From an uncultured Clostridia bacterium (GTDB taxonomy: Bacteria > Bacillota > Clostridia > Christensenellales > DTU072), in contig CALVNL010000008.1 of assembly GCA_944349655.1 (NCBI GenBank), positions 1-58,121 on the forward strand: a stretch of 58,121 nucleotides of DNA, in the 5' to 3' direction. Of the stretch, positions 41,982 through 50,935 are shown piece after piece. The position numbers were made by a program, and so were the translations under genes. The notes beneath the pieces were generated by a model. The model made no database searches and was not told the origin of the DNA. It worked only from the letters and a program-made list of their open reading frames with translations. Within the stretch, counting starts at the first letter, position 1; every line of letters starts with the position of its first letter.

Positions 41982-43754
41982 TTATACCCTGTTGTTTATT
42001 TTTACATAAAAGAAATTGTCGGACGGATAGGGGTCTTTTTTCATTTCGTAGGCGTAGCGGTTATAAACGGCTTCCAGCAAGCCTTTGACGTCGATATCGT
42101 AAACCCCGAAATAATCGGTAACGCCCGCAAGATAGCCGGAAGTCAAGCTGTCTATTACGAAAGAAAAGTTCTTTACCGCAGAAAAATCATTTTTGATTAT
42201 ATTGAGTGCGTCTCCCAAAGTTCCGCTTGAATTGAAAACTTTTATGACGAAAGGAACGAGATTGCTTTCATAACACTCCAGTTTTCCTTCGGCGAAGAGT
42301 TTTTCCACGTCGATGTCTATAACGGGCGCGTCGGGGAATGCCTCCTGTAATTTTGCCGAACACTCGTCTAAATTATATATAATTCCGTAAACTATATAAT
42401 TCAACAGTTCGAGTTCTCCCGTTTCTCCCATATTCTCGTCCCCTGCGAGAATATTTTTCAGTACGGCTTTTATAACGTCCGCGCCGTAAACATAATCGCT
42501 CGAAGGCAAACTTGCGTTAAAATTATTCACTATTCTTTCCAAAGAAACTTCGCCGTCGTTTTCATCGGATATGTAAAGCGGAGAAAGCAGGGTTTTCAAC
42601 GCGGCATCGGGGATAACGATATTGAGTATTTTCGCAAACACCCCGTCCCCTTGCAAATATTCCCCGAAATATCCGTTTTCGCTGCCGAGATTGGCTATAA
42701 CGTTTCCGATATATCCGTCGAAATGGTTTTCAACGTATACGTGATAACCTTTTTCGGCAAGGAAAGTTCTTTCTTGTTCGGTAGCGTAAACGGGAAGATA
42801 TGACGGATTGACGTCGTCAATGTACACGGTATCGATTTTCAAATCGTTTGCCGTGATTTTTACCTTTCGGTATGCCGCCGGGAAACAGACGGTGGAGGAT
42901 ATCCCTACGTCGAAAAATTCATTTCCTTGCGCGGTAGTAATCATTTTTACGTCCTGCGTATGCATATGCCCGGTAAAAACGAAGTTTGCGCCGAGGTCTG
43001 CGTATTGTTCGGCTAAGGACAGGTATTTTTTTACCATATCCTGACTTTCAAGCAACCCCGCCACGTCGGGCAAATGGTTCATAAACGGTTTATGACACAT
43101 AAGTACGGGTTGTCTGCCGTCGGCTAATGCCGCTTTGACCTGTCCGGTCACCCACTCTTCGTGCAAGGGGCTCAGTTCTTCCTTGCGGTTACCCTCTTCG
43201 TCTATGTAATAAGCGATATTGTCTATTGCTATAATACGGTAATATTTTCCCAAATCGGCGGTATAACTCAACGTTCCGGGGAAAGTGCTCAACGCCCCTT
43301 CGTATCCGTACGGCGCATAAATTTCCCTGAACCGTTCCTGCGTTATTCCGCTTGCGATATTCCCGTAGGAAGTCGGTACGTCGTGATTGCCGTTGATAAC
43401 GAAAATTTCCGTCCCCGAGTCGGCTATTTTTTTAAGAATTTCCGCATAGCGGAGATGACTTGCTTCGTCGCCCTGCTCGGTAAGGTCTCCCGTTATGAGT
43501 AAATATTTTATACCCGACGATATTACTTCGTCGGCGAAACTTTCCATAACGGCTTCACTGAAATGAATTGCCTTGCTTTGATTGGAAATAACGGAATAAC
43601 TCTCTTCGGTCAGACGGCTTTCCGCATAAAGATGAGTGTCGGACACAAAGACGAATTCCACTTTTTCTTCGATATATTCTCCTGTCGCAACCGCCGCTAC
43701 GGCTGCCACTCCGATCAATGCAAAAACCGCAAGAAAAATAAAAAATTTTTTCAT
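41982..43754 (-). CDS. Exported or membrane-anchored calcineurin-like metallophosphoesterase
   Basis: 590 residues. An N-terminal signal/anchor helix (FFIFLAVFALIGVAAVAAVA) is followed by the full metallophosphoesterase motif set: VFVSDTHLY, ITGDLTEQGDE, INGNHDVPTSYG, LMCHKPFMNH and FTGHMHTQD. The last ~230 residues are an unrecognised mostly helical region. The enzyme would hydrolyse phosphate esters outside the membrane with two metal ions; the substrate is unknown. No ribosome-binding site stands out. It is transcribed alone, toward the candidate small RNA on the other strand. Confidence 0.88.
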   Translation of the reverse strand: MKKFFIFLAVFALIGVAAVAAVATGEYIEEKVEFVFVSDTHLYAESRLTEESYSVISNQSKAIHFSEAVMESFADEVISSGIKYLLITGDLTEQGDEASHLRYAEILKKIADSGTEIFVINGNHDVPTSYGNIASGITQERFREIYAPYGYEGALSTFPGTLSYTADLGKYYRIIAIDNIAYYIDEEGNRKEELSPLHEEWVTGQVKAALADGRQPVLMCHKPFMNHLPDVAGLLESQDMVKKYLSLAEQYADLGANFVFTGHMHTQDVKMITTAQGNEFFDVGISSTVCFPAAYRKVKITANDLKIDTVYIDDVNPSYLPVYATEQERTFLAEKGYHVYVENHFDGYIGNVIANLGSENGYFGEYLQGDGVFAKILNIVIPDAALKTLLSPLYISDENDGEVSLERIVNNFNASLPSSDYVYGADVIKAVLKNILAGDENMGETGELELLNYIVYGIIYNLDECSAKLQEAFPDAPVIDIDVEKLFAEGKLECYESNLVPFVIKVFNSSGTLGDALNIIKNDFSAVKNFSFVIDSLTSGYLAGVTDYFGVYDIDVKGLLEAVYNRYAYEMKKDPYPSDNFFYVKINNRV

Positions 43755-43870
43755 TCGATCCCCTAAAAAAATTATATATATAAATTATACTATATTAACC
43801 ATAAAAAAGTCCATACCGAATTTTTTTATTGCAACCAACCCCTTTTATCTTAAAAACAACCTCTATATGT

Positions 43871-43899
43871 TTGACAAAATAATAGAAATTGACTAAAAT
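43871..43899 (+). promoter_or_regulatory. Promoter of the amidohydrolase gene
   Basis: -35 TTGACA (43871-43876), 17-base spacing, -10 TAAAAT (43894-43899). The start of transcription would fall at about the first in-frame ATG (43905), which supports the ATG at 43929 as the true translation start. Confidence 0.8.
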
Positions 43900-43928
43900 T
43901 TCCTATGAAAACGGAGGTAAAATACCTT

Positions 43929-44735
43929 ATGTATAAAGGCGACATAATTGATATGCACGCTCACATTTATCCGCAGAAAATAGCGGACAAAGCCGTGCAC
44001 AGTATAGAAAACTTTTACGATATTTACGCCGAAGGCAACGGGACCCCTGCCATGCTCGTGGAAAACGGAAGTCGTTTCAACGTAAAAACATTCCTCGTTC
44101 ACTCTACCGCCACCAAGGTGGAACAGGTAACGCACATAAACGATTTTATTCTGACGCAACTGCAGATCTATCCTTGTTTCGTCGGTTTCGGTACCCTTCA
44201 TTACGGTATGAGCGGAGAAGAAATCCTCAAAGAGACCGAACGTATAGCGTCTTCGGGTATCTCAGGCGTAAAACTTCATCCCGACTGTCAGCATTTCATT
44301 ATCGACGACCCGATTATGGACAATATTTATTCCGCTTGCAGAGATCACGGTTTACCTATACTTATCCATACCGGAGACCGCCGTTACACCAACTCCCGTC
44401 CCGAACGTCTCGCCGCTACGGCAAGACGCTTCCCCAACCTTAAATTCATCGCCGCCCACTTCGGCGGATACAGCTGTTGGGACAGCGTAAAATGTTATGA
44501 AGGTTGCGATAACGTATGGTTCGACACGTCCAGTTCCCTTTTCAAACTGCCTGCCGAACAAGCTATGGATCTTATAGAATTTTTCGGTCCCGAAAGGTAT
44601 TTCTTCGGAACCGATTATCCTTTATTCGGTTACGAAAAGGAGATAGCGAGATTTTTCGCGCTTCCTCTCGACGACGAAAAGCAAAAGTCGATACTTCACG
44701 ACAACGCCGCTGCCTTCCTCGGACTTAACGGCTGA
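43929..44735 (+). CDS. Amidohydrolase-2 family (TIM-barrel) metal-dependent hydrolase
   Basis: 268 residues from the ATG at 43929, with GGAGG 11 bases upstream. Metal-binding motifs in order are DMHAHIYP (HxH), GVKLHPDCQHF, PILIHTGD, FIAAHFGGYSCWDS and FFGTDYP with the catalytic Asp. The family includes decarboxylases and hydrolases related to amino-carboxymuconate-semialdehyde decarboxylase; the exact substrate cannot be assigned. It stands alone between a promoter and a bidirectional terminator. Confidence 0.88.
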   Translation: MYKGDIIDMHAHIYPQKIADKAVHSIENFYDIYAEGNGTPAMLVENGSRFNVKTFLVHSTATKVEQVTHINDFILTQLQIYPCFVGFGTLHYGMSGEEILKETERIASSGISGVKLHPDCQHFIIDDPIMDNIYSACRDHGLPILIHTGDRRYTNSRPERLAATARRFPNLKFIAAHFGGYSCWDSVKCYEGCDNVWFDTSSSLFKLPAEQAMDLIEFFGPERYFFGTDYPLFGYEKEIARFFALPLDDEKQKSILHDNAAAFLGLNG

Positions 44736-44754
44736 ATAAAATAATTTACCCCAA

Positions 44755-44792
44755 AAAAAACAATACGGTCGCTTCTTGCGACCGTATTTTTG
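44755..44792. terminator. Bidirectional terminator between the amidohydrolase gene and the hydrogenase operon
   Basis: An 11-bp perfect stem (AATACGGTCGC / GCGACCGTATT) with a 5-base loop. It has T runs on the plus strand and an eight-T run on the minus strand. It closes the long redox operon that ends at 44823. Confidence 0.92.
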
Positions 44793-44822
44793 TAAAAATC
44801 TTCGGACTTAAAATCGACACCC

Positions 44823-46244
44823 TTATTTCAACTGACTTATAGCGTCTTTTATGGTCTTTTCCATGGCCTCTTTCCCGTATTTGTCCACTTCGGCTTTGTT
44901 CTTGTCGCCGTGAGTAAGACACCCCGCTCCGCCGATACAACCGTTTACGCAAGCCATACCTTCGATAAAGTTGGCTCCCAAAACGTTTTTGGAGGCTTTC
45001 AGTAACGCGAATTTACACTGTTCTATCCCGTCACAGGAAACGGGTTTGACTTCGAAGTCGCTCCCGTGTTCTTTCATAGCCTGTTTAACGGCGTCTGTAA
45101 GTCCTCCGCTGCGGGCGAAAATTCTGCCGAAATACGAAGCGTTGTCGAGGACGTCTTCTTCGAGCGTGGTAATATCTATATCCCTGCTGTCGAACAGCGC
45201 CTGCAGTTCCTCGAAGGTAAGCACGCTGTCTATCCAGGGATGCACTTCGGGTTTCTTGAATTCCATTTTCTTGGCGGTACAAGGCCCGATAAAGACGATT
45301 TTTGCGTCGGGAGTGGTCTCTTTGATATATTTTGCGATAGTCGCCATAGGCGAAAGATTGTGGGAAATGTGTTTCACCATATCGGGGAACTTCTTGTGAA
45401 TATAATCCACAAAGGCAGGACAACAGGAACTTGTCAGAAAGCCCTTTTCTTCCAGTTCTCTCGCTTCGCTGTCAGCCACCATATCCGCTCCGAGCGCCGC
45501 TTCCACCACGCTGAAAAATCCGAGTTTCTTTATGCCCGTGATGACCTGTCCGAGTTTTGCGTAAGTGAACTGACTGGAAATAGACGGAGCCACCACCGCA
45601 TAAAGACGGAACTTGGTATTGTTTTCGCTCTTCTTTATCATATCGATAACGTTCAGGATATAGCTCTTGTCCATAATCGCCCCGAAAGGACACTGATAAA
45701 CGCAAGCGCCGCAAGCTATACATTTATCGTTGGAAATTTTCGCAGACTTGTCGTCGTTCATACTTATAGCCCCCACTTTGCAGGCATTTTCGCAGGGACG
45801 CTTGTAGTTGGCGATTGCGCTGTAAGGGCAGACTTTGGCGCACATTCCGCATTCCACGCACTTGGTCTTGTCTATATGCGCTTTCTGATTACGGTCAAAC
45901 GTTATCGCGCCTTTGCGACAGACTTCCTCGCATCTGTGAGCTATACACCCTCGGCAGGCATTGGTCACTTCGTATCCGCCCATAGGACACTCGTCGCAGG
46001 CTATGTCGATGACCTCTATGACGTTGGGATTGGAACTGTCTCCGCCCATAGCGAGCTTCACTCTTTCGGAAAGAATAGCCCTCTCCTTGTAAACGCAGCA
46101 ACGCATTGTAGGCTCTTTCCCGGAAACGATTTTCTTCGGAATGTCGTTGACGGTTTCCAGAAGTTTATCGTTAAAAGCGGCGCGCGCCACTTCGCGCAGA
46201 ACTTTATATTTGAGATACTGAACTTTGGTATCGAATTTTCTCAT
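44823..46244 (-). CDS. Monomeric [FeFe] hydrogenase, group-B-like
   Basis: 473 residues. An N-terminal region with CCVYKE and CDECPMGGYEVTNACRGCIAH split by spacers is followed by ferredoxin-type clusters CVECGMCAKVCP and CIACGACVYQCP. The H-cluster domain has L1 SSCCPAF, keeping the proton-transfer cysteine before the ligand Cys. L2 is IGPCTAKKMEF and L3 is EGMACVNGCIGGAGCL. These forms match the ferredoxin-linked group B enzymes rather than the bifurcating type. It would reduce protons or oxidise H2. It is the last gene of the run beginning at rex and shares one base with the YfcE gene. Confidence 0.9.
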   Translation of the reverse strand: MRKFDTKVQYLKYKVLREVARAAFNDKLLETVNDIPKKIVSGKEPTMRCCVYKERAILSERVKLAMGGDSSNPNVIEVIDIACDECPMGGYEVTNACRGCIAHRCEEVCRKGAITFDRNQKAHIDKTKCVECGMCAKVCPYSAIANYKRPCENACKVGAISMNDDKSAKISNDKCIACGACVYQCPFGAIMDKSYILNVIDMIKKSENNTKFRLYAVVAPSISSQFTYAKLGQVITGIKKLGFFSVVEAALGADMVADSEARELEEKGFLTSSCCPAFVDYIHKKFPDMVKHISHNLSPMATIAKYIKETTPDAKIVFIGPCTAKKMEFKKPEVHPWIDSVLTFEELQALFDSRDIDITTLEEDVLDNASYFGRIFARSGGLTDAVKQAMKEHGSDFEVKPVSCDGIEQCKFALLKASKNVLGANFIEGMACVNGCIGGAGCLTHGDKNKAEVDKYGKEAMEKTIKDAISQLK

Positions 46245-46771
46245 TATAGACCTCTTTTTTCAAGTATTTTTCCTTCAAGATTTTTAAGATACAACATTGT
46301 GCCGTCCAGCAAAAGATAACTCTTCTCCGAATTGTTTTTAGGTAACGACACGCTCCCGGGGTTTGCTACGACGATGCCGTCCTTTTCGCAAATAAATCCG
46401 TAATGGACGTGTCCGTAAAAAACCGCGTCGCACCCTGCGGGCAGATTGTCGATATTGTATACGTGTCCGTGGGTGAGAAAAATTTTCTTCCCGACGAACA
46501 GATAAGCGTCCTCGGCAAAACGGAAAGAGGAAATCATTCCGTCCACTTCGCTGTCGCAGTTTCCTTTGACGACGATAAGGTCGTTCCTGCCGTTCAGCAA
46601 AGCCGCCACGCCCTTGGGGTCGTAACGGTCGGGAAGCGGATTCCTCGGTCCGTGGTAGTAAATGTCTCCGAGCAAAGCTATCTGTTCCGCTCCTTCCCTT
46701 TCCGCCGCCGCAAGCAAAGCTTTTGCCGCGGTCAACGATCCGTGTATATCGCTTGCAATTATTATTTTCAT
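46244..46771 (-). CDS. YfcE-type phosphodiesterase
   Basis: 175 residues with the metallophosphoesterase motifs ASDIHGS, LLGDIYYHGP, VKGNCDSEVD, FLTHGH and FYGHVHYGF. Escherichia coli YfcE hydrolyses model phosphodiesters, with the natural substrate unknown. Its location between a SpoIIE-type phosphatase and a hydrogenase is notable. One base separates it from the phosphatase gene and it shares one base with the hydrogenase, so translation is coupled. Confidence 0.92.
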   Translation of the reverse strand: MKIIIASDIHGSLTAAKALLAAAEREGAEQIALLGDIYYHGPRNPLPDRYDPKGVAALLNGRNDLIVVKGNCDSEVDGMISSFRFAEDAYLFVGKKIFLTHGHVYNIDNLPAGCDAVFYGHVHYGFICEKDGIVVANPGSVSLPKNNSEKSYLLLDGTMLYLKNLEGKILEKRGL

Positions 46772-46772
46772 A

Positions 46773-47933
46773 TCAGTCGTAATTAACCGTTACCCTCTTT
46801 CCCATAGCTTTCAGGTTGGAAGTCAGGCTTTCAACCAGTTTGAGTTTCATCGTTATGTCGATAGGCAGACCCTGATGGGCTGCGTTAATACTCTGCCCCA
46901 CGAAAAACGTAATATCCGTTCCTTCCTCGAACAATACCTTGGCAAGGAGACTCGCTCCGTCCTGTTTTTTGAAAGTTTTGGGCGTAAGGTCGGTATTTGA
47001 GAGATATTTTTCCGAAAGGAGCAGAAGTTTTCTTAGCGTAATAACTCCTTCCGTGGTAAGATCTATCCCTTCTATATGCCCTATGGGCGGCACGTCCTTG
47101 TCGGGGAAATCGAAACTCGTTTCCACCTTTTTCCCGAGATGACGAGCGACTATAAGGGAACTGGTCCCACCGCAAACCACCTTCTTACCTTCTCCGGAAA
47201 GGAACCTTTCCACATAAAAATCGTCTTTGGTCTTGTCCACGGGCGGACCTACCATAACGTTGACGTTGAGTTTTTCCCTCACTCTTACCGCCGCCACGGT
47301 GGTGTCGTCTCCGGGTTTGTCGAGATAAAGGTCGTTACAGGCCCCGGCAAGGAGACAGGCTACGCAGCTTGCCGTCATACCGGGACGGACGTTCTTGTCG
47401 AAATACTCCATAACCTCTTTCCGCTGCCAGCCGAAATTCATTAACATCCCTATCCCCGCGTGAATAACTCCGTCGCTCATTACCACTATGTAATCGCCTG
47501 CCGAAAGTTTTAATTCGGATTTATAGACCGTTTTGTCTAAAATAACCATTTTTTCACGGGCAAGTTCGGTGCATTTTCCGTCGTGAATGTAAATTGCGGG
47601 AGGGTTATCGAATTCAAACAGATACCCTTCTCCCTGTTCGTTTATGTGAACCACCGAAAAAGTGGCGTAAGCTACCTGCCGAACCTTACATACCGGCAAA
47701 GACTGAATAATGGTTTCTATACAGTCCTCCATAGCTATATCGTTGGATACCATCGTGCAAAGAATCTTACTGGTAAGCGTTGCAAGAATATTGGCCTTGA
47801 CTCCGCTGCCCAGTCCGTCGGCAAGCACCAGCGTGGTGTATTCCCCGTTTTTAGCGTATTCAACGCGGTCTCCGCATAGTTCTTCCCCTTTTTTATTGAG
47901 GGAAGTATATCCGTATTCCAGACAAAGCGACAT
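46773..47933 (-). CDS. SpoIIE-family protein serine/threonine phosphatase
   Basis: 386 residues. PPM-type metal site residues appear in LVLADGLGSGVKANILA and VVMSDGVIHAG and DKPGDDTTVAAVRV (about residues 35-230). The C-terminal 150 residues (GEGKKVVCGGTSSLIVARHLG...) are a family extension not recognised further. Such phosphatases are known beside group C (sensory) [FeFe] hydrogenases and are thought to pass on the H2 signal by dephosphorylating a partner. It shares one base with the hydS-like stop. No cognate kinase or anti-sigma factor is adjacent. Confidence 0.9.
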   Translation of the reverse strand: MSLCLEYGYTSLNKKGEELCGDRVEYAKNGEYTTLVLADGLGSGVKANILATLTSKILCTMVSNDIAMEDCIETIIQSLPVCKVRQVAYATFSVVHINEQGEGYLFEFDNPPAIYIHDGKCTELAREKMVILDKTVYKSELKLSAGDYIVVMSDGVIHAGIGMLMNFGWQRKEVMEYFDKNVRPGMTASCVACLLAGACNDLYLDKPGDDTTVAAVRVREKLNVNVMVGPPVDKTKDDFYVERFLSGEGKKVVCGGTSSLIVARHLGKKVETSFDFPDKDVPPIGHIEGIDLTTEGVITLRKLLLLSEKYLSNTDLTPKTFKKQDGASLLAKVLFEEGTDITFFVGQSINAAHQGLPIDITMKLKLVESLTSNLKAMGKRVTVNYD

Positions 47934-49630
47934 TATTCCTCCGTCGTCTCCCCGCTTTGCAGGGTCTTTTTAAGCTGCAGCAACGCAACCTTCGTCTCAG
48001 CCGTGGTTTCGCCCAGAAGCGAAGCTATCTCCTGCGCCACTCTCATCTGTTTTTTGATGACTTCGTCGGTAGTTGCGAGAGTGTCGAGTTTGACCTTGTT
48101 GAGCTTTTCGCTGTACTCTACGTTGTCGGTAATATCTTTCATTACCGCAAAAACCGTTTTATGTTCGCTAAGCACCACTAAGTTGAGTTCTATATATTTC
48201 TTAGTCTTGTTGATAAAGACTTTCTTTTTCGATAAATTCTTGTTTTCCACCAATGCGGAAATCAGTTCTGCGGAGTCGAAAGCGTCAAAAGCGCTTATAC
48301 CTTTGGCGTCGGTGTTGTCTATCCCGAGCAAGGTTTTGGCTCTGTTGTTTATTTCGGCTATTCTGTAGTCGCTGTCAAGCACCACGATTCCGTTAGGACT
48401 GTTCTGTATGATCTCGAAACTCATACTTTCCGCCTTTTCTCTCATATAAGGCAGACACATATCCAGTTCGGCGTAACCGTTTATGACGGCTATCGCCTTT
48501 TCCCGACAGGTAGAATAACCGCAGGCTCCGCAATTATACAATTTTTCGGGATTGTTTTTCCCCGTACGGGCGAGAACTTCGTTGATTTCTCTTTCGGTAG
48601 GGATTATTCTGCGTTTTCTTATCCTCGGGAATTCGCAACGTAAATCCGTCCCTTCCACGGAAGGCATAACGAAGTCGCCTTTTCCTTCGGCAACGTAACG
48701 ACGGATTTTTGCTCCCGCCTTGACGGCTCCTCCTTCCAAGAGACTGCAGGGTCCGTTCACGCAGGCAAAATCGCAACAGTTGAGTTCCAGGAAAGTCTTG
48801 TCCAAAAGTTCTATATTGTCCAGTACGTCCATAACCCTTTCCACTCCGTCAACGGCAACGTATTCGTATCCTTCCGGACAGGCAGGGAAACTCTTGATTA
48901 TACCTCGACTAATCGGATAATATTTGGCAATGTTCTTAACGCCGCCCTCCGTTCCGGGCAAAACGGCTATCTCGTCGAGTTTTACGTCGGAACTTTCAAA
49001 CAAAGCCTTAAGTTCTTCAAAAGTGAGTACCGCGTCCAAAAGTCCGCTTTCATGCGCTTCCCTCTTTTTTGCGATACAGGGTCCTATAAATACGAGTTTG
49101 GCATTCGGATATTTCTTCTTCAGAATTTTAGCGTGGGCAATCATCGGACTGTCCACGGGAGCAAGATAAGGCAATGCCTGCGGATAAAATAACTGTATAA
49201 GACGGTTGACCGCAGGACAGGCGCTGGTGATGAAGTTTTTATATTTACCGCTTTCGAGCAATTTTCCGTATTCTGCGGTAACCGCCGCCGCTCCTACGGC
49301 GGTTTCTTCGGCTTCGGCAAATCCCAATTTCCCTAAAGCTATGCGGAATACGGCGAAATTATCCGTGCCGAAAGAGGATATGAAACTCGGCGCAACGCTG
49401 GCGATAACCGGAACGTTCCCGTTGAGCAAAGCCTTGACCGAATCGGTTTCGGCGTGTACTGTCTTGGCGTCCTGCGGACAAACAGACGTACATTTCCCGC
49501 AAAGGATACATTGTTCTTCGATTATTTTAGCCTGGTGGTTCTCGAATTTTATCGCCTTGACCGGACAGGCTCGCAAGCATTTGTAACAGTCCTTGCAGCG
49601 AGCGTTCTTGAAATCCAGATATACCGTCAT
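47933..49630 (-). CDS. hydS: Sensory-type [FeFe] hydrogenase with PAS domain (HydS, group C)
   Basis: 565 residues from the ATG at 49630 (GAGG five bases before; a GTG six bases upstream is poorer). Domains are two 4Fe-4S clusters (CKDCYKCLRACP, CILCGKCTSVCP) and an H-cluster domain. A CGACGYSTC four-cysteine cluster follows at about 365-395, then a PAS domain at about 405-520 and a coiled C-terminus. In L1 the motif is TSACP, so Ala137 replaces the proton-transfer cysteine. L2 is IGPCIAKKRE. L3 is ELNCCDFACVNGPC, where Asn replaces the usual Met. These changes mark slow or sensory hydrogenases. It probably signals H2 or redox state to the co-encoded phosphatase. Confidence 0.92.
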   Translation of the reverse strand: MTVYLDFKNARCKDCYKCLRACPVKAIKFENHQAKIIEEQCILCGKCTSVCPQDAKTVHAETDSVKALLNGNVPVIASVAPSFISSFGTDNFAVFRIALGKLGFAEAEETAVGAAAVTAEYGKLLESGKYKNFITSACPAVNRLIQLFYPQALPYLAPVDSPMIAHAKILKKKYPNAKLVFIGPCIAKKREAHESGLLDAVLTFEELKALFESSDVKLDEIAVLPGTEGGVKNIAKYYPISRGIIKSFPACPEGYEYVAVDGVERVMDVLDNIELLDKTFLELNCCDFACVNGPCSLLEGGAVKAGAKIRRYVAEGKGDFVMPSVEGTDLRCEFPRIRKRRIIPTEREINEVLARTGKNNPEKLYNCGACGYSTCREKAIAVINGYAELDMCLPYMREKAESMSFEIIQNSPNGIVVLDSDYRIAEINNRAKTLLGIDNTDAKGISAFDAFDSAELISALVENKNLSKKKVFINKTKKYIELNLVVLSEHKTVFAVMKDITDNVEYSEKLNKVKLDTLATTDEVIKKQMRVAQEIASLLGETTAETKVALLQLKKTLQSGETTEE

Positions 49631-49642
49631 TTTCACCTCGTA

Positions 49643-49891
49643 CTAAAATGTGACGAAAGGATAAATCTCTGTCAGAAATTTATCCTCTGCGTTTTCGGGA
49701 GTAAACCCGGTAATAAGTTTGTCGTCACTTCTTACCGTGACGCCCTGGGCGCAACGCCCGAGGCAAAAACTTGCCTTGAGCGTTACGACGTCTTCCAATT
49801 CGTATTTTTTAAGTATTTTCTGCAACTCGGCGATAACGTCCTGCGATCCCTTAAGATGGCAGGAGCTGCCTACGCATACTTCAAGTTCCAT
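49643..49891 (-). CDS. Thioredoxin-like [2Fe-2S] ferredoxin (NuoE/HydC-like), copy 2
   Basis: 82 residues with the four-cysteine pattern CVGSSCHLKGS and FCLGRCAQGVTV, the [2Fe-2S] site of thioredoxin-like ferredoxins. This is the stand-alone form of the domain found in NuoE and in HydC of bifurcating hydrogenases. It would carry electrons to or from the HydS-like protein encoded six bases downstream. It is a clear tandem paralogue of the gene at 49898, with the motif spacing preserved. Confidence 0.9.
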   Translation of the reverse strand: MELEVCVGSSCHLKGSQDVIAELQKILKKYELEDVVTLKASFCLGRCAQGVTVRSDDKLITGFTPENAEDKFLTEIYPFVTF

Positions 49892-49897
49892 ACTTAA

Positions 49898-50140
49898 TTA
49901 TTTTACTTTGGGCAGAATTTCTTTTTCGAAAAATTCCTTGGTAGTGGCGGGGGTAAGACTGTAATCGACGCCGTCCACCGTGACCGATACTCCGTCGTGA
50001 CATCTGCCGAGACAGAAAGTGCCTCCGAGATCCACCACGTCTTTAAGGTCGTGTTTAGCGATGAGATACTGAAGTTCTTCGACAACCTGTCTGGAACCTT
50101 TAATATGACAAGAGCTTCCTATACAAACGGTAATTTTCAC
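49898..50140 (-). CDS. Thioredoxin-like [2Fe-2S] ferredoxin (NuoE/HydC-like), copy 1
   Basis: 80 residues, GTG start at 50140 preceded by AGGAGG. Cysteines lie in CIGSSCHIKGS and FCLGRCHDGVSV. About half of its residues match copy 2 by eye, so the pair arose by tandem duplication and then diverged, most in the C-terminal third. It is six bases from copy 2 and 21 bases after the phosphotransferase gene. Two such proteins may serve the two hydrogenases of the operon. Confidence 0.9.
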   Translation of the reverse strand: MKITVCIGSSCHIKGSRQVVEELQYLIAKHDLKDVVDLGGTFCLGRCHDGVSVTVDGVDYSLTPATTKEFFEKEILPKVK

Positions 50141-50161
50141 AATCCACCTCCTAAAATGATT

Positions 50162-50917
50162 TTATTCGTAATCCACGACGTCTACCCAGTGGAGCAGGAA
50201 TTCCCTCTCCTCTTTCTTGCCTTTTACAAGCTGACTTGCCGCAACGATAGGTATCCATTTCTGAACGTACTGTTTTGCGGTGTCGCTTTTTTTGCAGAAC
50301 AAATCGAGGTATTTCTTCGCGCCTTCGATGTTGCCGTCCAGCCAGAAAAGAAGATACGTTCTCGCAACGTCGGCGGAAGCATTCCCCTGAGTGGCGTGCG
50401 ACCAGTCGATAATGTAAGGCGTTCCGTCTTTTGCGATTATAATGTTGCTGGGGTTGAAGTCGCCGTGGCAGACTTTGTTGTGCTTGGGCATGGATTCCAA
50501 TCTGGTATGCAGATCGTAACGCGTGGTAGCGTCGAGATCGGCTTCGCTTATCTTACGGTTCATTTTATCCTTCAGTTTGTTCAGAAGGGGCGCGCGTTGT
50601 TCGTGTACTTTCATCTGCAAATCCACGAAAAGTTCCAGATATTCGTCGAATTTGTCGGGATTTTCACTCATAAGTTGCGCAAGAGTCTTACCTTCGACGT
50701 AGTCTAAGATAATCGCCCATTTGCCGTCGATTTTGCAGACTTCCTCGAGTTTGGGAATGTTCAAAGCCGTCTCTTCCACTCTCGCCTGATTGAGAGCTTC
50801 GTTTAAGATGTTGGCTTTGGAAAAACTTTCGTCGAACAGCTTTATAGCAAGCTTCCCGTCACGATAAATGGTTTTGTTGTTTCTTACTGCAATTATTCTG
50901 TCGAGTTTTACTTCCAT
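50162..50917 (-). CDS. Aminoglycoside phosphotransferase/choline-kinase-like protein
   Basis: 251 residues with the kinase-like fold: AIKLFDESFSKANILNEA (ATP-binding Lys and helix), AIILDYVEGKTLAQLM (hinge), the catalytic loop CHGDFNPSNIII and the metal-binding IDWSHATQGN. The substrate is unknown. Sugars, choline, lipids and small drugs are all seen in the family. It is placed between adhE (18 bases) and the hydrogenase genes (21 bases) on one likely transcript. That makes a housekeeping or regulatory role more likely than resistance. Confidence 0.88.
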   Translation of the reverse strand: MEVKLDRIIAVRNNKTIYRDGKLAIKLFDESFSKANILNEALNQARVEETALNIPKLEEVCKIDGKWAIILDYVEGKTLAQLMSENPDKFDEYLELFVDLQMKVHEQRAPLLNKLKDKMNRKISEADLDATTRYDLHTRLESMPKHNKVCHGDFNPSNIIIAKDGTPYIIDWSHATQGNASADVARTYLLFWLDGNIEGAKKYLDLFCKKSDTAKQYVQKWIPIVAASQLVKGKKEEREFLLHWVDVVDYE

Positions 50918-50935
50918 TTTTCACGTCCTCCTTCT

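Noticed and set aside
50162..50917. Aminoglycoside resistance gene
   Set aside because: The fold is APH-like but the gene is embedded in a metabolic operon with normal base composition and no mobile element, so a resistance role is not supported.
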